DNA of 64,000 nucleotides from Flavobacteriales bacterium (GCA_013359255.1 JABWCF010000014.1:1-64000); one strand, 5' to 3'. Positions 6,795 to 18,000 are shown, numbered from the stretch's first letter. The notes: generated by a model from the letters alone, not told the origin. Numbers and translations are program-made.

Positions 6795-8901
6795 TAGAGT
6801 GAATAATTTTTTTGTTTTGTAAGTTGATATAAAAAAGAGAATCTTCTTTTTGTGCCACTACAACAGAAGGGTTTATACGTTCTATTTTTTCATACTCTAT
6901 TGGAATTAATTCTTCGGCATTTAGCGTATATAAACCCCATTTCCCTTTTAGTTGTACCTGTATAAAGTCCTCCCAAAATACAATTTTATCGAAACCTTGT
7001 AGGGTTAGCCATTCTGTTTTATCGTTTATTAAGTAATAGAGTTCTTTTTGTTTTACAATGGCCACCGAATAATGGTTAAAGAAAGAAGCATAATCAAATT
7101 TTCCGCTAGGGGCAGGCTTTTTAGAAAGGCTAACATAGACCCACTTATCCTTTTGCAAAACGGGAACCCATAGGTTTTTTCCAATATTTCCTACAGCATC
7201 GTATTTTGCTTCCAACACTTTTTTGCCCGTGCTATCTATTAGTCCGAATTTGTTTTTTTGCTTAAATATGGCATACCCATTAGTAAAATCGGCCCATTCT
7301 TTAGTTCCGGCATCAAATGAAAATTCGAGTGGAATACAAATCTTTCCGTTAGTGTTTACATATCCGTATTTGTCGTTAACAGCAACAATGGCTAAGTGGT
7401 TTTTAAAAGGGCCAATATAATCGTAGATGATAGAAAGAATAGTGTCGGCTTTTGTGTTGAGTATGCCAAACTTGTTTTCTTTTTTTACGCGAGCCAACCC
7501 ATTGGTAAAATTTTCAATCCAATCATATTCGCAGCGTAAAACATTGATGCCCTTTCGATTGATGATGCCCATTTTGTCGGCAATTTTTACATAGGCAAAA
7601 TTATTTTTAAAATCGCCTGCGGCATTGTAAATAAAAGGAATTGCGGTATTTCCTTTGGCATCAAGATACCCAAATTGTCCTTCTTTTTCAGCTAAGAAAA
7701 GGCTGTCAGAGAATTCGTCTAGATAAGAATATTCAATGGGAATAATTATTTTCCCTGTTTTATCAATAAGCCCGTATAAGCTGTCTCTGGCAATAATGGC
7801 GTACTCTTTATAAAAGTTTTCGGCATCATCAAAAACCGGTGCAATTACATATTCACCTCTTTTATTAATAAACCCTTTTTTATTATTTAGTTGTACTACG
7901 GCAAATCCTTCAGAAAACATAGAAGCCCATTGGTACTTGGGTTTTATTAATGTGTCGCCTTCATTGCTTATGTAGCCCCACTTATGTTGGAAGCGTACAG
8001 GCAAAAAGAATATTTCAGATAATTTCAAATCTTCTTCTAATTCGTTCATAAAAGGGTAAGAGGGATATTTTTTTCTGAAATCAATAATTTTTTCTTTGCT
8101 AAATTCTTTTGTATATAAGGTATAGATATTTCTCCATGCTGTATTTACATTCGGGTTGAAAGGGAATTTTGAAATAAAATCTTCATACGAGTTTAGTTTC
8201 CCATCTTTTGTGCTAAGGATAAAAATCTTTTCTTCGGCAATTATTTTATTTGAATTGAAGGGATGATTTTCGGTAAAGCGAATGTACTCGTCTAATGTGC
8301 CTGTTCGGGTTTCTTCGGCAAATAATAATTTATCGTAAAGAAGAAGTGCTTCTTCTACTTGTGGTGCATCGGGATAGCTTTCCGTAAAGCGGCATATTGC
8401 ATCGGAAGTATTTATTTTTTTTGCTTGTTGAAAAGCCAAAATGTTTCTGTTATTTATGGCTTCGCCCCATTGAGGGGCTTTGGTAAATAGTTGTATAAAC
8501 TGATTATAAAAATCTATATTGGCCGAATCGGCCACTTTGTTGTATTTTTTTTTACAAATAAGAAGGAATAAACTATCAATCTTGGCAGAATCTATTCCAA
8601 ACGCTTTTAATTTTTCTTTTTGCTTGTTTTTTAAAACAGCATAGTTAGACTGGCTCTTGAGAATGTATAAATAGGCTGAATCGAGTTGATGAAAAGGATT
8701 GTCGTTTCGATAAAAAATAGTGCTTAGCCCAAATGCGGCAGGCACAGGTTTTCTTTTCATTAGTTTTTCAAATCGGTGTTTGGCGGCAAAGTAGTTGTAA
8801 GCCGAGAGGTCGCGATGGGCTTTTTTCAGCCTACTGGCAAACGCTCCAATTTCTATGGTAAATAGAGCAAATAATACAAGGTATTTAATATAGCATTTCA
8901 T
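6784..8901 (-). CDS. exported WG-repeat protein
   Basis: This 705-aa protein starts with a signal peptide (about residues 1-22). A helical, TPR-like region follows (about 25-290). From about residue 300 to the end there are at least eight WG repeats, with units such as KWGYIS, KKGFIN, LYGLID, QFGYLD, KMGIIN, KFGILN, KYGYVN and KFGLID, each followed by a D/E-rich beta turn. WG repeats form beta-propeller-like surfaces whose ligands are mostly unknown. No sorting domain or lipobox is evident, so it is probably periplasmic or outer-membrane associated. It overlaps the Nudix gene downstream. Confidence 0.85.
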   Translation of the reverse strand: MKCYIKYLVLFALFTIEIGAFASRLKKAHRDLSAYNYFAAKHRFEKLMKRKPVPAAFGLSTIFYRNDNPFHQLDSAYLYILKSQSNYAVLKNKQKEKLKAFGIDSAKIDSLFLLICKKKYNKVADSANIDFYNQFIQLFTKAPQWGEAINNRNILAFQQAKKINTSDAICRFTESYPDAPQVEEALLLYDKLLFAEETRTGTLDEYIRFTENHPFNSNKIIAEEKIFILSTKDGKLNSYEDFISKFPFNPNVNTAWRNIYTLYTKEFSKEKIIDFRKKYPSYPFMNELEEDLKLSEIFFLPVRFQHKWGYISNEGDTLIKPKYQWASMFSEGFAVVQLNNKKGFINKRGEYVIAPVFDDAENFYKEYAIIARDSLYGLIDKTGKIIIPIEYSYLDEFSDSLFLAEKEGQFGYLDAKGNTAIPFIYNAAGDFKNNFAYVKIADKMGIINRKGINVLRCEYDWIENFTNGLARVKKENKFGILNTKADTILSIIYDYIGPFKNHLAIVAVNDKYGYVNTNGKICIPLEFSFDAGTKEWADFTNGYAIFKQKNKFGLIDSTGKKVLEAKYDAVGNIGKNLWVPVLQKDKWVYVSLSKKPAPSGKFDYASFFNHYSVAIVKQKELYYLINDKTEWLTLQGFDKIVFWEDFIQVQLKGKWGLYTLNAEELIPIEYEKIERINPSVVVAQKEDSLFYINLQNKKIIHSSGQ

Positions 8902-8957
8902 TAATCAAACAAATTTCTTAATTTGACGTAAGAAATGTACATTTATAACGTAGTATT

Positions 8958-10427
8958 TTGAACAAGTTTGCTCTCATATTATTTCAGCACCTTTTCCTAT
9001 TGTTTGTATGGGGTGTTCTGTGTTCTGTTGTTTTTTCGTGCCGCACGGTTTCGTCTGATACACAAACTCCTATTAAACATGATTTTTATGAGATGAAAAC
9101 ATCTCAAAAAATAAAAGTGCTATTAGATTATAGTTCAACAAACTATTTTGTATACAGAGGCGAGCCCATGGGATTTGAATACGATGTATTAAAACGTTTT
9201 GCCAGAAAACATAGTTTAACAATGGAAGTTGTGGTTGTAACTAATATGGATAGTGTATTTGATTGGTTGAATAAAGGAGATGGTGATATTGCTGCCGGCA
9301 ACCTAACCGTTACCCGAAGTAGAGAAAGAGAAGTAGAATTCTCGGAAGCTTTGTTGTACACACGACAAGTGTTGGTGCAAAGAAAACCGGAGAATTGGAA
9401 AAAAAGGAAACGCAAAGATTGGGAGAAGGAACTTATCAAAGAAAAAGAACAACTTTATGGGAAGGAAGTATATGTGCGAAAAAATTCTTCATATTACTCA
9501 CAATTAAGAAGTATTTCAACCGATAAAAATAATCCGATAAAAATAATTGAAACCCCAGGAAATGTGAGTACAGAGGAGTTAATAGAAAAAGTAGCCTTGG
9601 GCGAAATTTCATTTACCGTTACGGATTTCAATATTGCTTTAGCCAATCTTTTTTTATTTCCGGATATTGATATTAGTACCTTTATCAGCCCTCCTACCAA
9701 AATAGCATGGGCTGTACGAAGAAACTCTCCTGTGCTGCTAGATAGTTTAAACGCATGGTTAAACGAATATAAAAAAGGAAAGGAATTCAAATCAATAGAA
9801 AAAAAATATTTTGGAACAAAGCAAAAAAGGACGTTAAATGCAAGAGAAGATTTTTTATTGGAAGAGGGTGGCCTAATCTCTCCATTTGATGAAACCATAA
9901 AAAAGTATGCGGACAAAATACAATGGGATTGGAAGTTGCTTGCATCATTAATCTACCAAGAGTCAAAATTTAACCCGGGAGCTGAGTCTTGGGCGGGAGC
10001 AAAAGGCGTTATGCAACTCATGCCGGCTACTGCCGAAAAATATGGAATAAACGAAGAGTCGAGTATTGAGCAGCAAATTGCTGCCGGTGTAAAATTGCTC
10101 ACTAAAATGGATCAAATTTTAAAGGAAAGCGTTGCCGATTCTAGCGAGAGGATAAAATTTGTGTTGGCATCGTACAATGTGGGTTTAGGGCATGTGCAAG
10201 ATGCGCAACGATTAGCCAGCAAGTATGGTAAAAGAAGCGATGTGTGGGAAAATCAGGTAGATTATTTTTTGCTTCATAAATCGGAAACAAAATACTACAA
10301 AGACTATGTGGTACAATACGGTGTTTGCAGAGGAAAACAACCCTATTTTTTTGTATTGGAGGTGCTAGCCAGATACGAACATTATAAGAATATGGAATTT
10401 GCCGGAAAATTAAAACAGCCCGATTAA
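8958..10427 (+). CDS. mltF: MltF-like lytic transglycosylase with substrate-binding domain (lipoprotein)
   Basis: This 489-aa lipoprotein has a signal ending in VVFSC (C28). Residues ~50-290 form a periplasmic solute-binding domain (SBP_bac_3 type), and residues ~310-470 a soluble lytic transglycosylase domain. The latter has the catalytic Glu in YQESKFNP and the downstream GVMQLMP motif. This is the MltF architecture: peptidoglycan cleavage to 1,6-anhydro-muropeptides, regulated by ligand binding. The reading frame opens at a TTG at 8958, with an in-frame stop just upstream and no ATG before the domains, so a non-ATG start is required. Its tail overlaps the convergent PD40 gene by 4 nt. Confidence 0.87.
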   Translation: MNKFALILFQHLFLLFVWGVLCSVVFSCRTVSSDTQTPIKHDFYEMKTSQKIKVLLDYSSTNYFVYRGEPMGFEYDVLKRFARKHSLTMEVVVVTNMDSVFDWLNKGDGDIAAGNLTVTRSREREVEFSEALLYTRQVLVQRKPENWKKRKRKDWEKELIKEKEQLYGKEVYVRKNSSYYSQLRSISTDKNNPIKIIETPGNVSTEELIEKVALGEISFTVTDFNIALANLFLFPDIDISTFISPPTKIAWAVRRNSPVLLDSLNAWLNEYKKGKEFKSIEKKYFGTKQKRTLNAREDFLLEEGGLISPFDETIKKYADKIQWDWKLLASLIYQESKFNPGAESWAGAKGVMQLMPATAEKYGINEESSIEQQIAAGVKLLTKMDQILKESVADSSERIKFVLASYNVGLGHVQDAQRLASKYGKRSDVWENQVDYFLLHKSETKYYKDYVVQYGVCRGKQPYFFVLEVLARYEHYKNMEFAGKLKQPD

Positions 10428-12955
10428 TTAATTCTACGCCCGTAGAAATTTACCTTTATTAATTCTTCCATAAGCATTCGGTTTCCATTATAGAAAGGAG
10501 TAACCCATGCATCTTTTTGTCCGGCAGTAATAATTTTTTGACGTAATTCTTCGGCTTCGTTTAGGGTTACAAACTTACCTTGCGTAAAACGGGTAATTCC
10601 GTCTGGGTATTCTCGTATTATAGGTTGCCCGAATGAAATAAGGTGTTCGTATTTGTAATTTTTAGGGAAACGATAAGCCGCAATTTGCACTTCAAACACC
10701 AAGCCTTCGGCACAAAGCCCTCCGCCTTTTTGCAGTAGTAGATTATACCATTTTATATCGTTTAAATCTTTTCCCACTAACTCTGAAAAATCAACAAATT
10801 CTTGTCTTTCCGCACAGGGATTTTGTTGGTACTCAGGCAAAGTTTTTCTTTCGCCTAGTACAAATACGGTTACAAATGCATCGCTAGCTTCTTTTTCTTT
10901 TTCAATGAGCATCAATCTAAAACTTTCGGCTTCGGCAAGGGTTTTAAATGGTCCGAATGAATAGCGGGTCATTCCGTCAGAATATGTTTTGCTGTTAATT
11001 TTTCCGTATTTATCTAGATGTGCCAATTTAAAATCATCGGGGTTTGTTACGGCTCCAATTTCTACCTTAAAACTTACTCCTCCAATTTCTTTATCGCTAG
11101 CCTGAGCAAACGCATCTTGGTTTTTTGATTTATCAATAATGTTTTTATTTTCTAAATCGGTTAATTGGTCTTTAATATATTTTTCTTTATCGGTAAGCGA
11201 GTCTGCTACCGCCTTACCGGTAATTACTTCGTTTAAGTTTATGGCATTATTAATTATATTGTCTTTGTTTTTTTCGTCTGCCAACTCTCTGTATTTAGAA
11301 ATTTGCTCATCAACTCTTTGTTGCAATGTAGTATCTTGTTTTACTTCTAGTTTATCTTTATAGTCTTTAGAAAATACAGATAAATCGTGTTCTACTTGTA
11401 CGTAGGTGTCTAATGATTCAATATTTAAGTATTCTACTTTTGTTTCGTATCCCTCTACTTCAATGGCTATTTTGTATTTATTTCCTGGGGTAAGGGCAAG
11501 CATATATTTTCCGGTGGCCGAGTTTGATTTGAACCGGCCCATTTCTTCGTTCTGTGTTTCGTTGGTAACCGTTATATCGGCATCTACTACTTTGTTGTTA
11601 GCGGTAACAGTTCCTAATACCAACGCCAAAATGGGTTTTTTCCCAAAATGGCCTGGGGTTACAGTGTAAATATCATGCCCACCAATTCCGCCTTTTCTGG
11701 CAGAAGAATAATATCCCGTTTTGCCATCGGCTGAAAGTACGTAATAGCGGTCGTCATCAATGGTATTTACCGGATATCCTACGTTTGTTGGTTTTCCCCA
11801 ACCGCCTTTCTCGTTAATAACGTAAAAAATATCGTAACCTCCCATGCTGTTGTGGCCTTCGGAGCTAAAGTAAAGTGTTTGATTATCGGGATGAATGAAA
11901 GGAGCATCTTCATTAAATGGGGTATTGATGGTAGGCCCCATATTTTTTACATTTCCCCATTTATTGTTTGAGAGTTTGGTGGCTGTATATAAATCGCGTT
12001 TTCCAAATCCTCCGGGCCGGTCGCTTGCGAAATAAATTGTTTTTTCGTCCATGCTAATACTGGCACTTCCCTCCCAAAAGGTTGTATTAATATCGCCATC
12101 TAGAGGCTTTGGTTTCGACCAAGTATCTCCTTCTAAATTACTCATGTAAATGTCGCCCTTATCTTTTTTGGTGCTCTTGTAAATGAGCAATTTTTGTCCA
12201 TCAATAGAAAGTGCAATGGCAGCATCGTGCCCAATGGTGTTAATGTTGTCGCCAATGTTTTCGGGTTCATTCCATGTGCCGTTCTTTTTTGTGCTGATAA
12301 ATACATCTTCGTAATAATCGCCTGCTACATCTGGTTTTCCAGATTTATCCATCAACCCACCTTTGCTTCTTTCTCCCCGATAGGTAAAAATGAGAATAGA
12401 TTCATCGGGCGAAATAAGAGGTACATATTCACTCCACTTAGTGTTTATGGGTGTTCCTATAGGTGTAAATGTAATTTCTTTTAAACTGTCGGCCATTAAT
12501 TTTTTAGCATTGTTGCAGTAATCAATCATGCGGTTGGCATTGTCTATGTCTTCTTTTCCTAGATCTTCTCTTTTGTATTTATTGAAGTAAGAGATAGCCT
12601 CCTCTAATTCCCTATTTACCATATAGGCTCTTCCGAGATAATAGTTTATTTCGTTATAATCAGGGTTTAATTTTTTTACCTCCTTCATTTTTTCGAGAGC
12701 CTCTACACGTAAATCCGAATTATAGAGCATGCATATACCCGCCATAAGTTTGTAGTAAACATCTGTTGGGCTGTGTTTCTCCAATTTTTGAAAAAGCTCA
12801 AGTGCTTTGCCGTAATACTCTTCTCCGAAGTAATACTCTGCATTTTCAATTGTTTTCTTTTCTTCCGATTTACTTAAACTTTGCGAAAAGCTTGCAGATA
12901 CATGGAAAAACAGGAATAGAGAAAGCAAGAAGTGTAAAAAAAGTAAACGAAACAT
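10424..12955 (-). CDS. TPR - PD40 propeller - SPOR envelope protein, PorE-like layout
   Basis: The preferred ATG at 12955 gives 843 aa with a clean signal peptide; 31 further codons upstream lack one. Domain order: TPR repeats (about 25-140), WD40-like/PD40 beta-propeller (about 170-440), a carboxypeptidase-regulatory-like domain (about 440-520), a charged linker, then two SPOR-like modules (about 635-715 and 745-835) with the FKVEIGA and FEVQIAA starts and the DGxTRYSFGPF / DGITRFTQGKF cores. T9SS PorE has TPR-propeller-CRD followed by an OmpA-like peptidoglycan-binding domain. Here the SPOR modules, which bind denuded glycan strands in other bacteria, take that place. Function is inferred, not shown. 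Confidence 0.8.
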   Translation of the reverse strand: MFRLLFLHFLLSLFLFFHVSASFSQSLSKSEEKKTIENAEYYFGEEYYGKALELFQKLEKHSPTDVYYKLMAGICMLYNSDLRVEALEKMKEVKKLNPDYNEINYYLGRAYMVNRELEEAISYFNKYKREDLGKEDIDNANRMIDYCNNAKKLMADSLKEITFTPIGTPINTKWSEYVPLISPDESILIFTYRGERSKGGLMDKSGKPDVAGDYYEDVFISTKKNGTWNEPENIGDNINTIGHDAAIALSIDGQKLLIYKSTKKDKGDIYMSNLEGDTWSKPKPLDGDINTTFWEGSASISMDEKTIYFASDRPGGFGKRDLYTATKLSNNKWGNVKNMGPTINTPFNEDAPFIHPDNQTLYFSSEGHNSMGGYDIFYVINEKGGWGKPTNVGYPVNTIDDDRYYVLSADGKTGYYSSARKGGIGGHDIYTVTPGHFGKKPILALVLGTVTANNKVVDADITVTNETQNEEMGRFKSNSATGKYMLALTPGNKYKIAIEVEGYETKVEYLNIESLDTYVQVEHDLSVFSKDYKDKLEVKQDTTLQQRVDEQISKYRELADEKNKDNIINNAINLNEVITGKAVADSLTDKEKYIKDQLTDLENKNIIDKSKNQDAFAQASDKEIGGVSFKVEIGAVTNPDDFKLAHLDKYGKINSKTYSDGMTRYSFGPFKTLAEAESFRLMLIEKEKEASDAFVTVFVLGERKTLPEYQQNPCAERQEFVDFSELVGKDLNDIKWYNLLLQKGGGLCAEGLVFEVQIAAYRFPKNYKYEHLISFGQPIIREYPDGITRFTQGKFVTLNEAEELRQKIITAGQKDAWVTPFYNGNRMLMEELIKVNFYGRRIN

Positions 12956-13090
12956 AATAGATTGGTCGGCAAATTTTACGCAATTTATAAAAGACTGATT
13001 AGCATGAGGAATCAAGCCAATATCACTTATGAACGTATTTATTAACAAACAAACAGTGTATTTCTTTGTAGTTCTTTAATTTTGGGCATT

Positions 13091-14326
13091 ATGCCAAAAA
13101 AGGAGATTGAAATAATAAGGTTTAAAAATAGCTTAAAAGCGGTAATAGAAAAAAAAACAAACACCGAAAATGTTCATATTGGTTTAATTATTAATGTAGG
13201 GAGCAGAAATGAGAACAAGAGTATTTATGGTATTGCACATCTTATTGAACATTTAATTTTTAAAGGTACAAACAAACATCAGGCTCGTTATATTTTAAAC
13301 AGAATTGATTCCATAGGAGGAGAGTTAAATGCTTATACAACTAAAGAAAAAACGGTTATTCACGCTTCTGTAAATAAAAAATATTTTGAAAGGGCGCTTG
13401 ATTTAATAGCTGAAATTTTTCAATTTGCTTCCTTTCCGGAGGCACAAATATTAAAAGAAAAAGAGGTAGTAAAAGACGAAATCCAATCTTATAACGACAA
13501 TCCTTACGAGCAAATTTATGACGATTTTGAGGAACTGCTTTTTTCCGGTCATTCTCTAGCACACCCCATTTTGGGAAATGTAAAAAGTCTTGATAAAATA
13601 AATAGAAAACAAATTGTTTCATTTTATAAAAAACATTACAATACATATAATGCCGTAGTGAGTATATTAGGCCCTGTTAATACAGAATATACTAAAGAAA
13701 TAATAGAACAAAAATTTTCTGCAGATAATTTTATTTGTAAAAAAGTAAGTAGCTCTCAAAAGAAGTTGGCATACCAGCCTTTTCAAAAGGAAATTTTTAA
13801 AGATACTCATCAATCTCATTGTATCATGGGTAACCATGCATATGATATAAAAAGCAATCATCGTTTGCCTTTTATTTTGCTTACGAATATTCTTGGTGGC
13901 CCTGCCATGAATAATCGCTTAAACATGAATATAAGAGAAAAATATGGTTATACCTATGCCATCGAAGCTCAATATTCAGCGTACTGCGATGCGGGTATTT
14001 TTACGGTTTATTTTGGTGTAGATAAAAAATATTTACAAAAGACTATTTCGTTAGTAAAAAAAGAATTGCAGTATTTTAAAAAAAACACACTAAGCAAAAC
14101 AATGTTAACACAAGCTAAAGACCAATTGTGCGGGCAAATTTCATTGGCAAACGATAACTATGTCTCTACCATGCTAGCTAACGGAAAAAGCTTAATGTAT
14201 TTTGATAAAGTAATTACATACCAAGAACTTTTCTCAAAAATAAATTCCATTACTCCCAATCAAATCTATGAATGCGCACAAACGGTTTTTAACGAAAAAA
14301 AAATAAGTACACTCATTTATAACTGA
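13091..14326 (+). CDS. M16 family zinc peptidase
   Basis: This 411-aa protein carries the inverted zinc motif HxxEH (H50, E53, H54 in AHLIEHL). Its length is that of a single catalytic M16B half (about 420 aa), as in bacterial pitrilysin-type processing peptidases. No signal peptide is visible, so it probably acts in the cytoplasm, though some relatives are secreted. I prefer the ATG at 13091 over a TTG at 13082. It is followed after one nucleotide by the O-methyltransferase ATG, so the two form an operon. No non-catalytic M16 partner lies next to it. Confidence 0.88.
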   Translation: MPKKEIEIIRFKNSLKAVIEKKTNTENVHIGLIINVGSRNENKSIYGIAHLIEHLIFKGTNKHQARYILNRIDSIGGELNAYTTKEKTVIHASVNKKYFERALDLIAEIFQFASFPEAQILKEKEVVKDEIQSYNDNPYEQIYDDFEELLFSGHSLAHPILGNVKSLDKINRKQIVSFYKKHYNTYNAVVSILGPVNTEYTKEIIEQKFSADNFICKKVSSSQKKLAYQPFQKEIFKDTHQSHCIMGNHAYDIKSNHRLPFILLTNILGGPAMNNRLNMNIREKYGYTYAIEAQYSAYCDAGIFTVYFGVDKKYLQKTISLVKKELQYFKKNTLSKTMLTQAKDQLCGQISLANDNYVSTMLANGKSLMYFDKVITYQELFSKINSITPNQIYECAQTVFNEKKISTLIYN

Positions 14327-14327
14327 T

Positions 14328-14969
14328 ATGAATTTTTTAGACCCCAAGCTAGAAGAGTATGCCGATTGGCATACCTCGGAAGAAAACGAAGTATTAAAAA
14401 AACTGAATCGTGAAACATGGGCAAAAATGTTAATGCCCCGCATGTTGTCTGGCCATATACAAGGCAGAGTGCTTAGTATGTTTAGCCACATGATAAAACC
14501 AAAACATATTTTAGAGATAGGAACATTTACCGGTTATTCGGCTATTTGCATGGCTGAAGGCCTTGCCGATAAAGGAATTTTGCATACCATTGAGATAAAT
14601 GATGAACTCGAAGAATTCATAAAAAAATACTTTCAGGAAGCCGGAATGAAAGAAAAAATAGTTTTGCACATTGGTAATGCGTTAGAAATTATCCATAATC
14701 TAAATATAACTTTCGATTTGATTTTTATTGATGCCGATAAAGAAAATTACTCTGCTTATTATGATTTGGTGTTCGATAAATTGAGTGTGGGTGGATTTAT
14801 TATTGCCGACAATGTATTGTGGAGCGGAAAGGTGCTTTTAGATTACGAAATGTTAGATACAGAAACAAAAGCATTGGTTGATTTTAATACGAAAATACAA
14901 AACGACAATAGGGTAGAAAATGTATTACTTCCTATTCGCGATGGATTGATGATTGTGAGAAAAAAGTAA
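14328..14969 (+). CDS. O-methyltransferase (class I SAM, COMT-like)
   Basis: This 213-aa protein belongs to Methyltransf_3. The SAM-binding motif I is ILEIGTFTGYSA (about residues 60-71), and the metal-site IFIDADKENY lies near residue 135. A helical N-terminal segment is typical of cation-dependent catechol/caffeoyl-CoA-type O-methyltransferases. The acceptor is unknown in Bacteroidota. Its ATG lies one nucleotide after the stop of the M16 peptidase gene, and a hairpin at 15030-15060 closes the unit. Confidence 0.9.
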   Translation: MNFLDPKLEEYADWHTSEENEVLKKLNRETWAKMLMPRMLSGHIQGRVLSMFSHMIKPKHILEIGTFTGYSAICMAEGLADKGILHTIEINDELEEFIKKYFQEAGMKEKIVLHIGNALEIIHNLNITFDLIFIDADKENYSAYYDLVFDKLSVGGFIIADNVLWSGKVLLDYEMLDTETKALVDFNTKIQNDNRVENVLLPIRDGLMIVRKK

Positions 14970-15029
14970 AAAAGTAGTAACACGGTAGATGGCAATCTAT
15001 TAAAAAGTATATAATTTTGATTTTTCGAA

Positions 15030-15060
15030 CCGCCCCTATTCATTAAGAGGCGGAGTTTTT
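15030..15060 (+). terminator. rho-independent terminator after the O-methyltransferase
   Basis: Stem arms 15030-15037 and 15046-15053 pair with one mismatch around an 8-nt loop and are followed by AGTTTTT. It separates the M16/O-methyltransferase unit from mfd. Confidence 0.65.
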
Positions 15061-15065
15061 GTTTT

Positions 15066-18000
15066 ATGAATTTGCAGGAAATATTTCAAAAAGTAAAAGA
15101 GTTGAGTGCTTTTAAAACTCTGCTAAGTGCTTTGCAGGGTAAGCATTCTGCAAAAGTATTTATAAAAGGATTGGCGGGAGCATCTGATACACTTATTGCT
15201 TCGGTTGCTTATACTCTTTTAAAAGGCGAACATATTTTTATTTTAAATGATAAAGAAGAAGCGGCCTATTTTTTCAACGATTTACAACAATTACTTCCTG
15301 AACATTCTGTTGTTTTTTTTCCTTCATCTTTTAAAAGGCCATACCAAACGGAGGAAACAGAGAATGCGAACGTATTACAAAGAGCCGAAGTGCTGAATAC
15401 GCTGCAACACCATAGAAATACACTGGTAGTTTCATATCCTAAGGCTCTTTCCGAAAAAGTAGTTACACGAAAAACCATACAACAAAACACTCTAAAAATT
15501 AGCGTAAACGAAAAAATAAATATTTCATTTATTACCGAAATATTAAATGAGTACAGTTTTGAACGAACCGATTTCGTAATAGAGCCAGGTCAATTTTCTA
15601 TACGAGGAGGTATTGTAGATATTTTTTCATTTTCTAATGAAGAGCCTTACAGAATTGAGTTTTTTGGTGATGAAGTGGAGTCTATACGCACCTTTAATCC
15701 GCTCGACCAGCTTAGCATTAGCAAACTAGAAGAAGCCTACATACTTCCAAACATTCAACAAAAATTTTCTGAAGAACGTAGGCAATTATTCCTGGAATTT
15801 ATTTCTACTAATGCCTTTGTATGGATAAAAGATACAGAACTATCTGCCGATACAATACATACAGAATTTGAGAAGGTATGCAAATTATACGAAGAAGTAA
15901 AAAACAATACCGTTCGGCACTTAATTCCAAGCGAATTGTTTGCCAATAAAAACGAATTTTTAGAACAGTTGATTTCAAAAAAAACAATTGAAATTGGCTC
16001 TAGGAATTTTTTCAAAGATTCATTAGAAATTAATTTCTATACCGGTAGACAACCTGTTTTCAATAAAAATTTTGAATTGTTGGCAGAAAACTTGAAAATA
16101 AATTCTGAACAAAAAATTTATAATTTACTACTTACCCCCAACATTAAACAATACGAGAGATTAAACGCTATATTTGAAAGTACTGATCAGTCTGTTCAAC
16201 TTCATGCCCTAGAACTAAATTTAAGAGAGGGTTTCGTTTTTCACGATATCAAAACAGCATTTTATACCGACCATCAAATATTCAATCGTTTTCATAAATT
16301 CAATTTAAAAAGTACTGCTGGTGTTTCAAAAATAATTACACTGAAAGAACTAAATAACCTTAGTCCGGGCGATTTTATAACTCATATAGACCATGGAGTG
16401 GGCAAATTTTCAGGATTAGAAAAAATTGATTTTAATGGGAAACAACAGGAAAGCATTCGTATTCTATATAAAAATGGCGATATTTTATATGTAAGTATTC
16501 ATTCGCTTCATAAAATTTCAAAATATGTTGGAAAAGATGGAAGTGAGCCCACCCTCGATAAGTTAGGTTCCGGCAGTTGGAATAAGGTAAAACAAAAAAC
16601 CAAAAAGAAAGTAAAGGAAATTGCTTTTGATTTAATTTCTCTCTACGCCAAACGGAAAGCCACGAAAGGATTCTTCTTTTCGCCCGATAATTATTTGATG
16701 AAAGAGTTGGAAGCCTCTTTTATTTATGAAGACACTCCCGATCAACATAAGGCTACCCTCGATGTAAAAAAAGATATGGAAGCCGAATATCCTATGGATA
16801 GGCTTGTTTGCGGTGATGTGGGTTTTGGAAAAACAGAAATAGCCATTCGTTCTGCGTTTAAGGCAGTATGTGACAGTAAACAAGTGGCAATTCTTGTACC
16901 TACCACTATTTTAGCTCTTCAACATTTTAAAACATTTACCGATCGGCTTTCAGATTTCCCATGTACTGTTGATTATTTAAACCGTTTCAAAAGCACAAAA
17001 CAGCAAAAAGAAACGCTAAAAAAAGTGGCCGAAGGAAAAATAGATATTTTAATTGGAACGCATAGGCTGCTCGGAAACGATGTAAAATTTAAAGACTTGG
17101 GTTTATTAATTATTGATGAAGAACAAAAATTTGGTGTTGGAGCAAAAGATAAAATTAAAACACTAAAGGTAAATGTAGATACTCTTACTTTAACAGCAAC
17201 TCCCATTCCCCGTACACTCCAGTTTTCTTTAATGAATGCAAGAGATCTATCCGTAATTAATACTCCTCCACCCAATCGGCAGCCCATACAAACCGAAGTA
17301 CACGGGTTTAACGAAGAAATAATCAGAGATGCCATAGCCTACGAGATTTCGCGTGGAGGACAAGTGTTTTTTATCAATAACCGAATTCAAAATATTATAG
17401 AAATTACCGGAATGTTACAACGCTTGTGTCCAGATACTCGTATTTTATATGCACATGGACAAATGAATGGAGATGAGTTAGAAGAAAAAATGCTAGCTTT
17501 TGTAAACGGAGATTACGATGTATTGGTTAGCACAACAATTATTGAATCGGGACTAGATATACCCAATGCAAATACCATTATCATAAACGAAGCTCACATG
17601 TTCGGATTGAGCGATTTGCACCAGATGAGGGGAAGGGTAGGGCGTTCTAACAAAAAAGCTTTCTGTTTTTTATTGGCTCCTCCGCTTTCCGTTTTAACCA
17701 ATGAAGCACGAAAACGCCTACAGGCCATAGAGCAATTTTCCGATTTAGGCAGCGGATTTCAAATTTCTATGAGAGATTTAGACATTCGTGGAGCCGGCAA
17801 TATTTTAGGAGCCGAGCAAAGTGGCTTTATTTCTGAAATAGGTTTCGATATGTATCAAAAAATTATTCAGGAGGCTATAAAAGAATTAAAAGAAAACGAA
17901 TTTAAGGAGTTGTATGTCGAAGAATTAAAACAAACCAACTACGTTTCGGATTGTGCCATTGAATGTGATTTAGAAATTTTAATCCCAGATCAATATGTAT

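Noticed and set aside
9494-9916. 140-codon antisense frame inside the MltF-like gene
   Set aside because: Lies wholly within a well-supported gene on the other strand; no promoter and no domain.
12956-13048. N-terminal extension of the PD40/SPOR gene by 31 codons
   Set aside because: The extension has no signal peptide, whereas the ATG at 12955 gives a clean one.
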